Below are positions 36,397 to 50,108 of a DNA stretch of 64,000 nucleotides, piece after piece. Position 1 is the first letter of the stretch. Every line of letters begins with the position of its first letter. The DNA is from Lingula anatina (taxonomy: Eukaryota > Brachiopoda > Lingulata > Lingulida > Lingulidae). Made by a program: the position numbers and the translations under genes. The notes beneath the pieces are model-generated. The model saw only the letters and a program-made list of their open reading frames with translations, made no database searches and was not told the DNA's origin. The stretch spans positions 1 to 64,000 of the forward strand of contig NW_019775549.1 in the NCBI RefSeq assembly GCF_001039355.2. The letters run 5' to 3'.

Positions 36397-36566
36397 GGTA
36401 CCTTTCAGCCATCATGGTTGTGATTCGCCACCCAGTGGTGCCCCCTGGCGGTGTGTAAAAACAGTGAGTTGTTATCTCTTCACAAACAGTGTTACAAGAA
36501 AAAATCATAAAACAACTTGAAAGAGTGTCACACTTGCTACTGAAATGACTTGGTATGAAAGGTACC
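36397..36566. repeat. 170-bp inverted-repeat element enclosing a CTCF-like site
   Basis: GGTACCTTTCA at 36397-36407 is mirrored by TGAAAGGTACC at 36556-36566. No clear flanking duplication is visible. The interior has no coding potential but holds a GC-rich motif at 36437-36451, annotated separately. Confidence 0.5.
36437..36451 (-). promoter_or_regulatory. CTCF-like insulator motif
   Basis: The minus strand reads CCGCCAGGGGGCACC, close to the conserved bilaterian CTCF core CCRSCAGGGGGCGCY. It is a GC-rich island in AT-rich DNA 470 bp past the GPCR stop codon. Motif match only; occupancy is unknown. Confidence 0.45.
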
Positions 36567-39368
36567 AAAGTTAGTCATTTAGAGATGATCAAGTTAAAAT
36601 TATGACAAAGGACTGAAATATTTTGTGAAACCATGAGGTTACTTTATGTCTTATTTGTGAAGAATTGATCTAAAAACATTGCACAGAAATACATGTATAT
36701 AAAAGAAAAAACTTTATGTGTGCAAAGTATCATTAATATCAGTGGACAACGTTGGTCTTAAATGTGAACATATAATATAAATAACAGACATAATACAGAT
36801 AAATATGTACTGGATGACCTGCAGAGAGGCAAACTTTAATTTCCCCCATTATCTCTTTTATTGTCAGGAAAGTGTGAGAATATTTATAGATGGTAAAACA
36901 GACCAAAAATGCCATTCAATGTTTAATTTACTGTACTTTATTTAAAATAAAACAGGTTTTTAGACCTGGCCAGTAAAGTAGATTACAAACTGAAGAGCTC
37001 AAATTGTGATAGTTAAATACCAGTAATATAGCATGACACAAATAGTTTTATGTTATTTAAGAGATATTATCAAAGTTATTAGTAGTCTTTATCAAACAGA
37101 TTTTGTAAAAAACCATCGTGATTGGAGACCAAATTTGCAAAATTTCTCCAATTTTCAGACATGCTGATATCCTCATACCGGAAATGCTGCATTTATTTAT
37201 AATGACAAGCTACCAGTTGAAAATTTGCCAAATCCAACATCCACACATTTGATCAGTCTGCCAAATGTGACTTAATTCATCTGAAAGCTGATTAAAGTAT
37301 ATTTATGTAGATAATTATTTAAGTAATGTTGGGATCTGATATCCACGCTTTAATTTTCTATGTAACAGCAATGCATGGCATGTCACAAAATCTATATGAC
37401 AAATGGAAAACATTTAACCATGTTGAAACACCATTAGTAATCACAGAAAGTGCTAAATGGCCTTCGGAGCTTTAGAATGCAAGTTCCAAGCATACTGCAA
37501 ATTACCAAACTGTTGTGCCAGTAAGAATTCTTTTATTCTCAGTTTTCTTGTTTGACTCTGAAACTGTCTGCCAATGTCATAAATTTTAACGGAACATAAT
37601 GGATACCATGTTATGAAGATATTTCTTTGAAGGATAGGTGTTCATCGGATAAAAATATTGAACAACAAGTGGCCTGAAATTGCTCTCAAATAGTTTGGTA
37701 ATTGGGATCATGTAGATGAAACCACAAAATCCTTTAAAGTAATTTTCAGTGATTTTCCTCTGAAGGAAGATACTTTCTAATCACAAGTATCTTTGTGGTT
37801 CCTGACAATAACCAAACGACAAATGATAATATTGCTTTAAGAAGAAAGTCCTCACTTGCAAAAGGCACCAAATGAAAAGGGTTCACTGCAAAGAAATTCT
37901 TTAAGTTGCAAGATTTGAAAATTTGCTAACATTGGTTGCTGAAGAACAGCAGCAAGTTTTCAAATGGTCATTGAATAAATGAGGAAATCCAATGTAAATA
38001 CAGCAAAGCTATGTTTGGAATAAACTTATTTTTACCGAGTTATATATAAATATATATCTATGTGATATGTAAAATGCATAATAATGGCGAATTAATTCTA
38101 TAATCACACTCTGTATTCACCATTCACAAAATTTATGACCGAGAATTGTAACATTACTTTTTTTAAGGGTTAATCCAATTCAGAGTCAATTGGCGTATTA
38201 CAATAACATGATTATATGAGTAATACCAGTATATACACAATGTCAAGAGCACTGTTCTATTTAATATGTCACAGTAAGATGATGTAAAATAGCTCATTTT
38301 TTTCTTGCTGTTCATTTTTCCAAAGGAGCAGTTATTGTTAAAAAATATTTTCAAAAAGAGATTATGAATTATCAGTTGCTATAGAGGGTTGTTAATGTCA
38401 GAAAAAATGTAAAGAAATTTCATTTTTTTGTCTTGCACTTAATGCTTAATATATTATTATACTGAATGTTATAAAGTTATTTTGCATTTAAATTGTTACG
38501 TATTCTTGCAAATGCTATTATGTTCATTCAATAAATGTCTACAAGCAGTTGCTGTGTTTTCAGTATTACGGTATAAAATGCCATGATTCATTTACAACAT
38601 ATTGTGCTTTATACTGATTTGCTTAATTTATCACTTCCACTCTCCTTTTTAAAATTAGGTTTCACATTTGAAATGCACAGCAACATTGCTAAATGTCTCC
38701 ATAAATAACCAAGTGGTCCTGAAAAGGGCAAACTTTTGTTGAGAATACAACATTAATTTTTTTCATTTCTAGACATTATAGCACATGTCTGTGTGAGATT
38801 CTGTGTTTACTTGCACCCCTTCTGCATGTATTAATTCACAGCAACTTGTCAGTGCAGTCATTATATTATATGTCTCTTTGCCTTGCGTGTGTAATGGCAA
38901 ATCTATTTAGCTAGATTTAATGAGACACGCTCTTCATGCCATATGTAAGCTTCATACAACAGAATAAACCCCAGGCTATTTGTCAGTAATCAAGGCAATC
39001 ATTTCTGCTGTTGAAACTTGCTGTTAAAGCTGAGTTTGTTCTCTCTCCCTCTCTCTCTCTTTTTCTTTCTTATTTGCTAATGTGAATGTTATATCCTCGC
39101 AGTAATATATCCATCTACCTGTTAGAAGAATTTCTCACAATTAACATCCAAATTATTTATATAATTAATTCAGCAACACAGTACATTATCAATGTATTGT
39201 TTAAAAAAATTCAACTTCCCCCCTCCCACTACCATTTCACTATTCACTAATTTATTTCTACCCACTGACTGACCTATCTGAATTTTTAAATTAACTCACC
39301 TTATCATTTCTTCTTCAATTTATCTAAAATATGTAATCATTTATCAATTAATTTTGTACATACAGTTG

Positions 39369-39423
<55 letters not shown>
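39369..39423. repeat. (CT)n microsatellite
   Basis: About 27 CT units. Confidence 0.95.
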
Positions 39424-39430
<7 letters not shown>

Positions 39431-41884
39431 CTCTCATTAGAATGTATTCCCTAACCAAAGAGCTGATTTCTTCCTTAAAAGCAGTAGTAATGAAGTAAAA
39501 AATCAAATTAAGCCAAGTGCTCTCTCTTGCTAAGCTTGCAGTAAGTGCTACACTAGTATGGTACCCATGGGTGATTGCGTCAAAAGTAATATAAAGACCC
39601 ATTTAGATAACTATTGGGACAAATCATTTTTCAATAAGGTTCTGGTTCAACTTGTTACTTGTTCAGAAGTACAAAGGAAAAATGGCGTATTCTGTTTCAT
39701 AATTAATCTTACAAAAAGGAAGATAAAATATTCAAACCAATTGTTGAGGAAATAAATTGACATTTAAAAAATAAGGGCATGTGTAAAAGATAAATGCAAT
39801 TAATTTCGACTGACGCTTACAATGACGTTGAACAGTTGTTAGAACAAAAATATAAAAATTTATAAGAATTTATTATGACAAAAATTGATGCATTTCATAC
39901 AATTTATAATTAGGCCTTTACAACCTTCAACCTGAAATTTTCTATTCTTCATGAACACAAAACAAGAGAAAGGCTCTCTGTAGGTGCCAAAAGTCACATT
40001 TAACTTGACAAAGATATACTTTTCTTTTTTTTTTTTCAATTGTTCCTGTTCCCATAGCACCCAATGTTATCATACATTTCCAATTTGAAGTCAAGGAGGC
40101 TTGCCTTTCATTTAATTACATAACGTGAAATATGTGTTGTTTGACGTCTCTGGGCCAAATAAGGCGTTCTGCTGCACGAGTGATAAAAGCATGATAAGAC
40201 TCAACTGACCAATCAGAACAGAGGCACTGAACACAGCACTCACAAAAGTGCAAAGTTGCAAGTCTGTTCATTTTTACTTGACAGACTGAGTTTAGTACAA
40301 AAATACCAGTTATGACATTAGACAGAGAATTTTTAGCCAGTGTCAAAGAAGTACAGGTTATTCTGTACAAACAAATTGATTTTTTACCCGACTTCTAATT
40401 TAGTTAGCCAACAGCTTTTATGTTGAAGACTTCAAGTATACTTTGGGGAACCAAATATTATATCTGAGTTTGGAACTTCAAATAATGATGCTTGATGTAA
40501 CAGAAATTTGCTGAGAGAGCCAGGAAAATGTATAATTCAAAAATGTAATATTTTGTAACAATATCAAGAATGGGATTACTCGAACCTTCTTAAAAGATAA
40601 TTATCTTCCATTTCACAGCTGTTGATAGAATTTGAACAAAATCTGAAGATATCAAGGTAAAAGGTAGAAGAAATTCAAACTATATCTGCCTCTCAGTTCT
40701 GCGACCTCAATGCTTGAATTCTATTAATTATAGCTACATGCCTCCTGGTTCAGACAAGAAAAATGCTCGACTGATATTAAAAGCAAGGAACAGATTATGG
40801 TCTAGTCATCAACTACAAGTTGGACTGATTTCCGGTCCAAATGAGTTTTGTCTGAACAAACGTCAACAACTGCTCCTTTCATCTAGATATACTGACAGAT
40901 GAGATAATAAGCACAATTAACTTACAAATGATAGTGTATAAAGGACTGGGGTCTAGTTTTTACCCTTAAAAATTGGCCGAAAATGATAAAGTCATATCAC
41001 TTAAAGGAAGTAAACAAATTTTCTTTTAAGACATCTGTTTAAGTATGTCTTTTTATATACTGACATTTTGAAATGTTACAGGTAGTCTACAAGGGCAAAA
41101 AAAAAAAAAAGAAAAGAATATCCTGAAAATTTAGAGCAAAATTTTATAATATATGCACTTTTTATAGTTTTAAAATTATGATCACCTTTTTGAGTGCAAA
41201 ACCAAGCATAAAACACAGGCTTCTGGGATGCTTTGGGCAATGGTAAACAATAATCATCCTTATCAAACAGACCATCAGAATTAATCAAGCTCAAATATGG
41301 TAGTAATTCCTGCCTTTTTTTATCTAACCAGTTTCTGAAGTAAGAAAACGGTTGCAATACCAATCTGGAGTTAACCATCTGTGACATTGATTAAATCACT
41401 ACAGAAAGTGATAGGAAAGGGGGTGCAACCGATACCACCTGATGGTGAAAGTAATTCTGTAAATGATCTCTGGCTGACATTTGCATGTGCAATTAGGCAC
41501 ATACATCTGGTCTCTCCCCTTACCTACCTGCTCTTATTGCCAATTTTTCCATGCTGTTAAACAAATCTACACAAAGAGTCAGAAGAATTTCAAAGTCTAT
41601 TTCCAGATTGATACTTTTCAGTATTTAATTAGATGTTTCCTTCCATTTTTAATGCTCTAAATTTGCCAATCTAACATATATTTCAGTAAAATATAAAAAA
41701 GCTTTTCTCCAAACTGGAACAGTTTCAAAACAGCAAACCATGGAGCAATCCAACCTAATTCACTCGGTCTCTTCTTGACCTTGTGTGAACTGCATCAGAA
41801 CTTATCTCACACCCCAATAAAAACAGCTTCTAAATCATCACCATGAGACAAATTAATAACAATATGACGAATACTGTAATGTCC

Positions 41885-42017
41885 AGAGGTGGGGGGTGGG
41901 TGGTGGTAGGGGGGGTACTGGGGTACCTTGGGGGGCGGGCATTGGGGTACCAGGGAGAGGACACTGGGATACTTGGGGCGGGGCGGGGCGGGGAGGGGGG
42001 AGGACACTAGGGTACCT
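41885..42017 (+). repeat. G-rich minisatellite with G-quadruplex potential
   Basis: A 130-bp stretch contains many runs of 3-7 G, including GGGGCGGGGCGGGGCGGGG, and a loose repeated unit GGGGTACC / GGGATACTT / GAGGACACT. It stands out sharply from AT-rich flanks. The opposite strand is correspondingly C-rich. Open frames across it (41807-42049 minus, 41928-42131 plus) are low-complexity by-products. Confidence 0.8.
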
Positions 42018-43220
42018 CTCCAAATGTGCTTTGAGAAAAAATTGACCATGTTATATAGTTGTATACAGGAGGCAGATATTCAGAGGTTTCACAGAGTATT
42101 GGGTACTAAAGCCACTGGTAAATTAATCTGACCAACATGTGACAGATTCAATACATACACTGGTTTAGATTCAAGAGGAAAAAAAAGAAACTTTAAAGTA
42201 AGGCAGCCAACTGTAGATTTTTGTTCTCAAATCCAATACAAATTGTCCAGCATAAAAAAACAATAAATCCCCAATAAGCTAGAAACAGTAATTGCAAAGA
42301 AGGATGGATAATTGAAAGAAGGCTTTAACAGCATGCTAATGTTAAATCAGCTTTTTTATATGCAACACCATATGGAGATTAAAGACAAATAACTTACTAA
42401 AACAACATCAATCTAAATCAAAACTGGGCTCATGGTTTATGTTTACTTAGAGAGATACATCAAGCAAATTTTATTCTCTTCACTCTTCTCTATTTTCTAA
42501 TCAACTAGCTTATAATAATATCTATAAAGGACATCCCCTTTCCAAGAAAATCCCAAAATCTTTATTAAAAATGCACTGCTAAAAAAATCAACATGAAGGG
42601 TTATATTATAAAGTGTAAACTAAATCAGACAGAAGCACCCTTAAATGTTACACTTCATTAAGTTGCAATGAGGCATTTACTGCATGTTGCACACATTTAG
42701 ATATGGTATCTCTGTATTGTAAAAAACTTGAAAGACTGGATAAACTGATAGACTGGCTGGTAATTTCTACCAAGGGATACAATTACCCTCGCAGGGAGAG
42801 AATTACCAGACGTTATATCACCAATGTCCAATGGGGAATTAAGAAATTCCACTTAACTTCCTCTTCCAGTAACTGTTGCTATTACCAAGAATATATGTTT
42901 TCATACTACCATAGAAGTACGGACAGTAATAGCCCTGGGCCTTCACAATTAGGCACTTTAAACATGAACAGGGTTGATAATAGGAATACATGCAGGCACT
43001 CCATATTTTGAGTATCAACAATTTTTGCAAACAAAACAAAATGTTCTACCTAACCATTAACATGACAGCAAAACGGTTCTCGACTCATATACCAGTATGT
43101 ATGAAGCTTTCCAAATTTGAAAAAGCTCCGTTTCACCTTAGAATTCGCCATGTCCAGGAGAAACCGAGATGTGAGGTAAATAAGATTTCTGGAACTTCCA
43201 AGCTGGCCTATTTCCAAATT

Positions 43221-43252
43221 TGACCTTGAAAATAGGCCAAAGGTCAAGGTCA
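43221..43252. promoter_or_regulatory. Cluster of nuclear-receptor half-sites (ERR/SF-1 type)
   Basis: TGACCTTGA at 43221-43229 faces AGGTCAAGGTCA at 43241-43252, giving inverted copies of TCAAGGTCA, the extended half-site bound by ERR and SF-1 class receptors. The arrangement is a partial palindrome. It may instead be part of a dispersed repeat. No adjacent promoter is recognised. Confidence 0.35.
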
Positions 43253-43473
43253 ATGTCATCATTTTTCATTCATTTCAACTTATGAATGTGACAAAAGCAT
43301 TTTCCTCTGTTGTTCCAGAAACTTTCTAAACTTCAGACATCTTTAGGCAGTAACATGTATAACATACAAAAAAGCAACAAAACAGTTCACTTTTGATAAA
43401 TTCAACTGAAGATGCAGATTCCAAAGAAAATTCATTTTGATCATAAAACACAAGGTTTTCATTTTTGAACTAA

Positions 43474-43712
43474 GGGACCATTCCCACAGATATTTGGATC
43501 GATCTTTCTCCCTGGGGAGTCTCACTAAATCACTATCAAGATAACCAGCTTAAATGTCGGTCACGCCTAGTAAAGCTGTTAAGGGATAATTATTTTTACC
43601 CCCTAGCTTATTTGGGAGCGTGTCAGACATTTAAGTTGATAGCAGTTAAGTGAGACTCCCCATGGAGTTAGGCCGATGCAGATGGATTGATCTAGGCATG
43701 GGAACCCTGTCT
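43474..43712. mobile_element. 239-bp TWA-family MITE
   Basis: Left arm GGGACCATTCCCACAG, TTGGATCGATC, CTCCCTGGGGAGTCTCACT. Right arm AGTGAGACTCCCCATGGAGT, GATTGATCTAGG, CATGGGAACCCTGTCT. TAA flanks both ends (43471-43473 and 43713-43715). It is close in structure to the copy at 58118-58342. Confidence 0.75.
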
Positions 43713-45183
43713 TAAAGTTCAGAACAGTTTTCAGGCTAAAATGACTTTGTCTGAATGACCCCTGGGAATTCACTTTAAGTTCAAGCAATGTTTGAGATCC
43801 TTCTTAGGTTTTCCCAATCCACCAAGATAAAAACCTCAAATGTTTTTGTGGTTGTGATGGTTTTGTAACAAGACAAATGAAACAATAATCCAATGGCTAA
43901 ATGCATTGTTTATGACTTACATCACAACAAACCTTACACCACAGCTGATGTCGAGGACAAAAGATTAAGAAGTGGTGTATCCTAGATTTTGGCATGTCAC
44001 GCAGGCTTGCATGGCACACCAAACAGAGGTCGTTTGTAGTCAACATCCCTGTGATAGAAGTCAGCTTCACTCTTTAGGTGCTACATAACATTCCCTCACG
44101 TCCATCACATACATTGCGATAACTCATGGTACTATCTATTAAACACGTGTAATGATGCCAACATACAATTATTTGAAAAGTCGACCTTTTGGTTATCTCG
44201 TTACTAGTCATGCAATAAACTATGGAATTATGTGAGATGCTGATTAAAAGTGGAGAAACGTAATTACTCTCTAAATTACTCCAGACCTATGTTAACTTTG
44301 ATTCCCTCTCTCTGTGTTGTTAATGATGTCTGAAAAATATGATCAGAAGTTGTGAAAAAAAAAACACACACAAAAAAAAAACAAGTAGGGTTTATGATAG
44401 ACATTTCTCCTGTGTGTAAATGAATAGGATGATATTTGTGGGAAAATTACTATAAAGTAACATCGGATTAGTTGCAAGTTACACTTTTTTTGTTGGTACC
44501 CCCTCCTTTTTTCCTACTTTCTTTTTTCAGGTTTGATACTGTTTTTAACATTTGTACATGCTTTGGTTCCATTCTAAGACATAACGTAATCGAATTATCG
44601 CAATTCAATTATTGGTTCGTAGTCTACAAAAGAGCTTCCTTGTGAAATAGCATCAGGTGCAGAGACGATAATATCTGCTAGAATTACATGATCTGGCGTA
44701 TTGATTCCTAATTTGGTAGTAAAAGGAAAGCAACTGAAATGGGAAGGAATTTAATTATGTGTAATGAACCTCGTTGCTTTCAATTTCAGGCCTGTATCAG
44801 ATGCTCGGGTTCTCTAACTTTTATTTGACAAAACCCAATCACTGTGAGTACAGACGGATAAAATGGCTCCCTGGGGAAATGAGCAAAACAAGTGAAAATA
44901 TATATATATAACTTGATTCATTTTTCTTCACAAAAAATAAAAATAAAATAAAATAAAGGCAAAAAAAAGTAAGAAAAGACCAAAACATCCTTTTATTCAA
45001 TAAGCAATTTTAAATAGAAAAAAATGAAGGTTTGTATTTATTAGGATACTTATTATAATAAATAACATTTATTTGGCCTAGATGAGGCATGCTAAGACCA
45101 AATGAGAAGGTTGGCTGCATTGCCTCATGCAGAGATTAAAACAGCACATCTAATTTTTTTGTGGTGTTCAATTTTCACATACG

Positions 45184-45210
45184 GTAAATAAATAAATAAA
45201 TAAATAAATG
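45184..45210. repeat. (AAAT)n microsatellite
   Basis: About six AAAT units. Confidence 0.9.
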
Positions 45211-46412
45211 TCAAATTGTTTATTTCCATACATTTGTGAAGTTTTGTCTTCATCATAACCATGTCTGGTGCTCTCCAAAGTACCACCAAGAACAGTTTAC
45301 TGTAACTGTGATATCCAAATATAGAACTTAATCAGCGAAGGACATTAACTGAAAATTAAAACAACCACCACCCTAACCTCCTCAATACCATCAAAGCAAA
45401 CATATCATGATATACTTAATTCATCTTTGTAATTAAGCCTCATGGGTTTTGAATGATGTCTATTGAAACACAAAAATACAAAGCAAAATTGGTCTTCATT
45501 GAATTATCTCCGTTGAAGCACTCACTGTGTCTAGTATGTTGAGTACTTGTTGGTCCTTTAATAAAGAGCAATCTAATGATATATCAAAGGCATGTGAATA
45601 CTTGTCTTGTTGTAATTAAATTACGTCTGATGTAAGTATGCAGTGTCTCTGGCCATTCTAATCTGAGGGCAAGTTTTTAGCTAGGTTATCCCTCTGTGGA
45701 GTAGCAATAACAACAGACAAAAATATTACACATCCTCTGAAACGGCAGAGGGTAAAAGATAATTTCAATTTTGGGAGAAATCGCTGTTTGTGACTGTCAG
45801 CCTTTATTATACAGAAAGGAATACATATTTAGCAAGAATATCATTTAATTAATCAAATAAGCATGCCTTGGAACAGCCAAAACATTTCCAAAACAGCAAT
45901 CAGAAAGCCTCTAAACCAGCTGCAGTCCAACTTGCTGTGCTAATCTAAATTTATTCAGGTGGATTTCTGCTAGACTGTAAACTGTCTGGTCAATAAAACA
46001 GACTGATGACAATGATCAAACTGATCCAGATCTGGATTAACCCTGTCAAGGGAAATGCCCCAAAGGTTTTACACATACAGTGTAGAACCGACATAAAGCC
46101 AGACAAACATCCATGAGGAGATGGAATGCAGTTTGTGTAGCAGATTACATCAAGTACTGCTGGTATTGTGATCCATGGATTCTCAATTAACCTTAGACCA
46201 ATGGATTGGCCCAATGGGAGGCTTGGTTCTACCACAATTGGCTGAGAAAAAGAAGGAAGAGACTTCTGTTCCTCTATTTTTCTGCATTCACCTCTCTCTC
46301 TCTCTCTCTCTCACTTTTTTACTTCCTCTCTGTAATGCACACTTTCTCTCTCTTATGCCTGCTTTCTTTCTACACATGCATGTTTGTACTTATGCATGTG
46401 TATGTCTGCATG

Positions 46413-46415
<3 letters not shown>

Positions 46416-46462
<47 letters not shown>
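46416..46462. repeat. (GT)n microsatellite
   Basis: About 22 GT units, preceded by a looser ATGCATG-rich stretch. Confidence 0.95.
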
Positions 46463-46463
<1 letters not shown>

Positions 46464-48908
46464 ACGTAAGCATGTGTACACCTGCATGGCCTCCTAGTCT
46501 CCTCCTCTTTTGCAGAAATACAAGAAGCATATCAATGCACCAGCTCACATCAACAGCTTCACAAAGAGAATTCATTCCCCTTGGAAGGATAAGTCCCCAG
46601 GGACAGATTGACCCGAGGAGTAAAAAAGAACACTAAAGTAAATGAAATCATGTTGTTCTCAGGAGGTTAGTAATACTGGGGCATTAGTATGGCCTCAGTA
46701 ATGCCCTGTGAAGTAAGATGGAGGGAATGACCCTACGGGACTGTCACTAAGTCATTATTGCTGGTCATTTGCGCTACTGTAATTTTATGTTCCTGAAAAA
46801 AAAAAAAGGAAACATGAATATGCTTCCTTCAGAGACATTACTGGAAACATTCAGTACTTTTCATTTCTAAAATCTGAGAGAAGAAATAAAATTATGGTTA
46901 TAACTGGGAACATATGTGAGACCGTAAAGTCAACATTAATTAAAATAATATTTCATCATGATGTGACATACACACACTGAGGTAAAATAGGTCACTTGCT
47001 TGAAATTCTAAGATCTAAAACTACATCACGGCAAGCCATTTGTCAAAAAGATCTGGAGAAAAGGTGCAGTACCCTTAGGAATATGTTCTCATGCCATTGG
47101 TAATGTATTTGCCTGCAACAAATGGATCCTAAAGAAAGATTGGTCAGCCCCATGGGATTGAGGGTACTAAACCCTAGCTTCATGAATCACACCATGGGTT
47201 GCAACATGAATGATGATGAGGAAAAATCGTGCACTGTTTATATAAATAATTAATCATGCAAGAGGAAACGATAATGGGTGCAAGATCTGAGAACTTGCTG
47301 AGCACTGAATCTTGAATGGCCCATTAAAAAATAAAAAAGGGATAAAATGCATGCTATATCTATTATTAGTTAAATAAATCTCGTATTACAGTTTTGGCAT
47401 ATCTTTTGGTTTGGTTTAAAAATAACAAGGCGAGGCCGACAATTGTTGGTAATAAAATATTAAAAATGAATAATAAAAACTTCAAATTCTGACATGCGAT
47501 TTTTAAAGCTAAATGTTATGATTTTATAGAGACTAAATCCCTTGTTGAAAATAGAAAAAAGAATGTATCTAATGATTGACGTTCATGCTTCCTGTCTTAT
47601 GCTGACTTACTGAAGTCCGATGTTAACGTAAAAACAAAACAACAATGCACAGGAAAAAAAGAAGAAAAAAAGAAAAGAAACCAAACTGGACATATGAGCA
47701 TCAGTGCACAGCAAAGAATCAATACATTTCTTCCTAACCCAAAAACTCTAGACAGAACAGAAAACGGAACATCTAACATCTAAACTCAAATGTCCTTAGC
47801 AAATCTGCTTATCTATTCCCCGGGGAGATTTAATGAGCAGGAAAAGTAAAAAACAAAGAGGACGTAACGATGCACAGGAGAGAGATCAAAACTTGAGGAT
47901 CTTCTTAAATGTCATCTCGATGTTAAATGTTGTCTTTAAACACAAACTTGCCATGATGATAGTCTTTGTCAAGTACCCAGACAGTTTCTGATGGTCCAAT
48001 TATTATTTCTCCTTAGCACTTAAAAAAAAAAGAAGAAACTCTTCAGAGAGTGGGATAAAAATCCAAGAGAGATCATTAGTTTCAATTGGAAGTCAAAGAA
48101 AAAATATTTAAACTGAAAGGACTCATGTCATCATGAAAAGTATTAAAAGTAAAATAAACAAAAAAAAACTTATCAAAAAATTATTTCAGTGTCAAAAAGA
48201 AAAAAAAATGTGAGTCAGAAATTAGTTTTATGCTTTCAAGTAGCAATTTCTTTCTAATGTTTTATTTTCTCCTTCAAGATTATGCCTCTTTTCTCATTTT
48301 TACAACTTTGTAAAAGGCACAACCTTTCTGAGACTAATAATTTGTCATGAAAACTACTTTACAGATGCCAATCCACCCATTCTCTCTCTCTTAAATTTCT
48401 CTTCTAACATGAACTGGTGTGTTTAGCTTCTTAAGTTAACATCAAAAATTCAAATGGTCTTTATGAAAAGGTCAAAATCATCAGGACTGCAGCTTTATGT
48501 ATTAATATTTTGTCCCTAATTTAGTTCCTATAGGTTTCACATCCAATGACCACCTGGTTTTATATGTGTAAGTGGAAAATCTCTGTAAAAATACAGCTAG
48601 TATAATATATTGTGCTGGGATACACAGGTCAACTTGTTACATAAAAGGGTTTCAGAGTCATTTAATATGTTTAATATGTCCAAAGGTAAATCAATTTAAA
48701 AATCATGTTATCCTATCAATAATCTTTATCTTTGACAAATCAACAGATTTTATTTTAAACCTTGCCTATTTTATAAAAAGATGCTTCAAAGGGTTAAGCT
48801 TACAGATGGGATGAAAGGGAAAGTGAAAGTGAGATACATTAGCTGTATATAACAGCCAAGAGAGACCTATGACCACACCCTTTATGACTGAACCCACCAC
48901 CTCACTTA

Positions 48909-48936
<28 letters not shown>
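48909..48936. repeat. (CT)n microsatellite
   Basis: About 14 CT units. Confidence 0.95.
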
Positions 48937-48939
<3 letters not shown>

Positions 48940-49689
48940 CCAACCCACCAAGCCAAAGGTTGGCTGCAATTGTAAGAGTTACGTTTTTGAGGTTTAGGGT
49001 CAGCTTTAATTCAAAATAAATTTGCTGTACTCTGTATGATATATTATTAATTCAGTACAAACATTGGCCAATGGATCAATGAAAATGGCCATAATAAAAA
49101 CAAAATAAAAAGTTAGGACTGAGTGCATTTCAATCAAAAGCACGAAACTCAACTGAACATTTAAGAGTTGGATCAGATTAAATGCCTTTTCAAATTGCTT
49201 ATATTTCATAAAATATGTCAATATCTTAGAATATTACAAATATTTAGTAAAACAACTTCACAGGAAAAAAAAAACAATTAGAAAAATGCCCAAAAATATC
49301 TTTGAAATCCTGAATCTGAAAATAAAACTTGGAATTATATTTTTGTTCATTCTCTGAGCACTTGCTTCACCTCCAGTAATGAAAAATTGCCTCACACCAG
49401 GCCACACTCTACAACCCATCAGACAGATAATTGAAACTAATGGGGAAACCTGTTTTTAGGAGGTATCAAAAGAAACTTGGTATTTCCTACAGATGATAAA
49501 ACTTCAGGTGTTACTCAAGATAACTTCAAAGTCACTATGCAATTGAAGAGCCACTTTACAAAAAGACTTTTCACTCAGCTGACGGTTAATTGTACGAATG
49601 TTTCAAATGCCTTGTAAAAGGTGTGTTTACACTAAAGATAGGCCCACCATTCTTGGCAGCATGTTTGGCCCACTGCACTCCATTTACCA

Positions 49690-50108
49690 TACTAGACCCA
49701 CACTGCCCCCATACTGGACCCATGCTGCCTCCTCAATGGACCCACACTGCCTCCATACTGGACCCACACTGCCCCATTGCCCCCATACTGGATCCACACT
49801 GCCCCCATACTGGACCCACACTGCCCCCACAATGGACCCACACTGCTTCCACAATGGACCTACACTGCCTCCACACTGGACCCACACTGCCCCCCATACT
49901 GGATCCACACTGCCCTCACAATAGACCTACACTGCTCCCACAATGGACCTACACTGCTCCCACACTGAACCTACACTGCCCCTCATACTAGACCTACACT
50001 GTCCCCCATACTGGACCCACACTGCCCCATACTGGATCCACACTGCCCCCATACTGGATCCATAGTGCCCCATACTGGATCCACACTGCCCCCATACTGG
50101 ATCCATAC
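49690..50108. repeat. 22-bp minisatellite, about 19 units
   Basis: The unit is CTGGACCCACACTGCCCCCA plus TA, with point variants (ATGGACC, CTTCCACA, CTGGATCC) and a few indels. Because 22 is not a multiple of three, a long tract cycles through all frames. It happens to lack stops, producing open frames on both strands (49590-49991, 49598-49924, 49684-49908) that are not genes. Confidence 0.95.

Noticed and set aside
41076-41387. 103-residue minus-strand frame considered as a MON2 downstream exon
   Set aside because: The sequence does not match any MON2 block and ends in a homopolymer-encoded phenylalanine run.
46175-46636. 153-residue open frame
   Set aside because: Runs through CT and GT microsatellites; leucine/serine and cysteine/valine runs are repeat translation.
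49590-49991. 133-residue open frame and overlapping frames on both strands
   Set aside because: Generated by the 22-bp minisatellite; low complexity, no start context or family.
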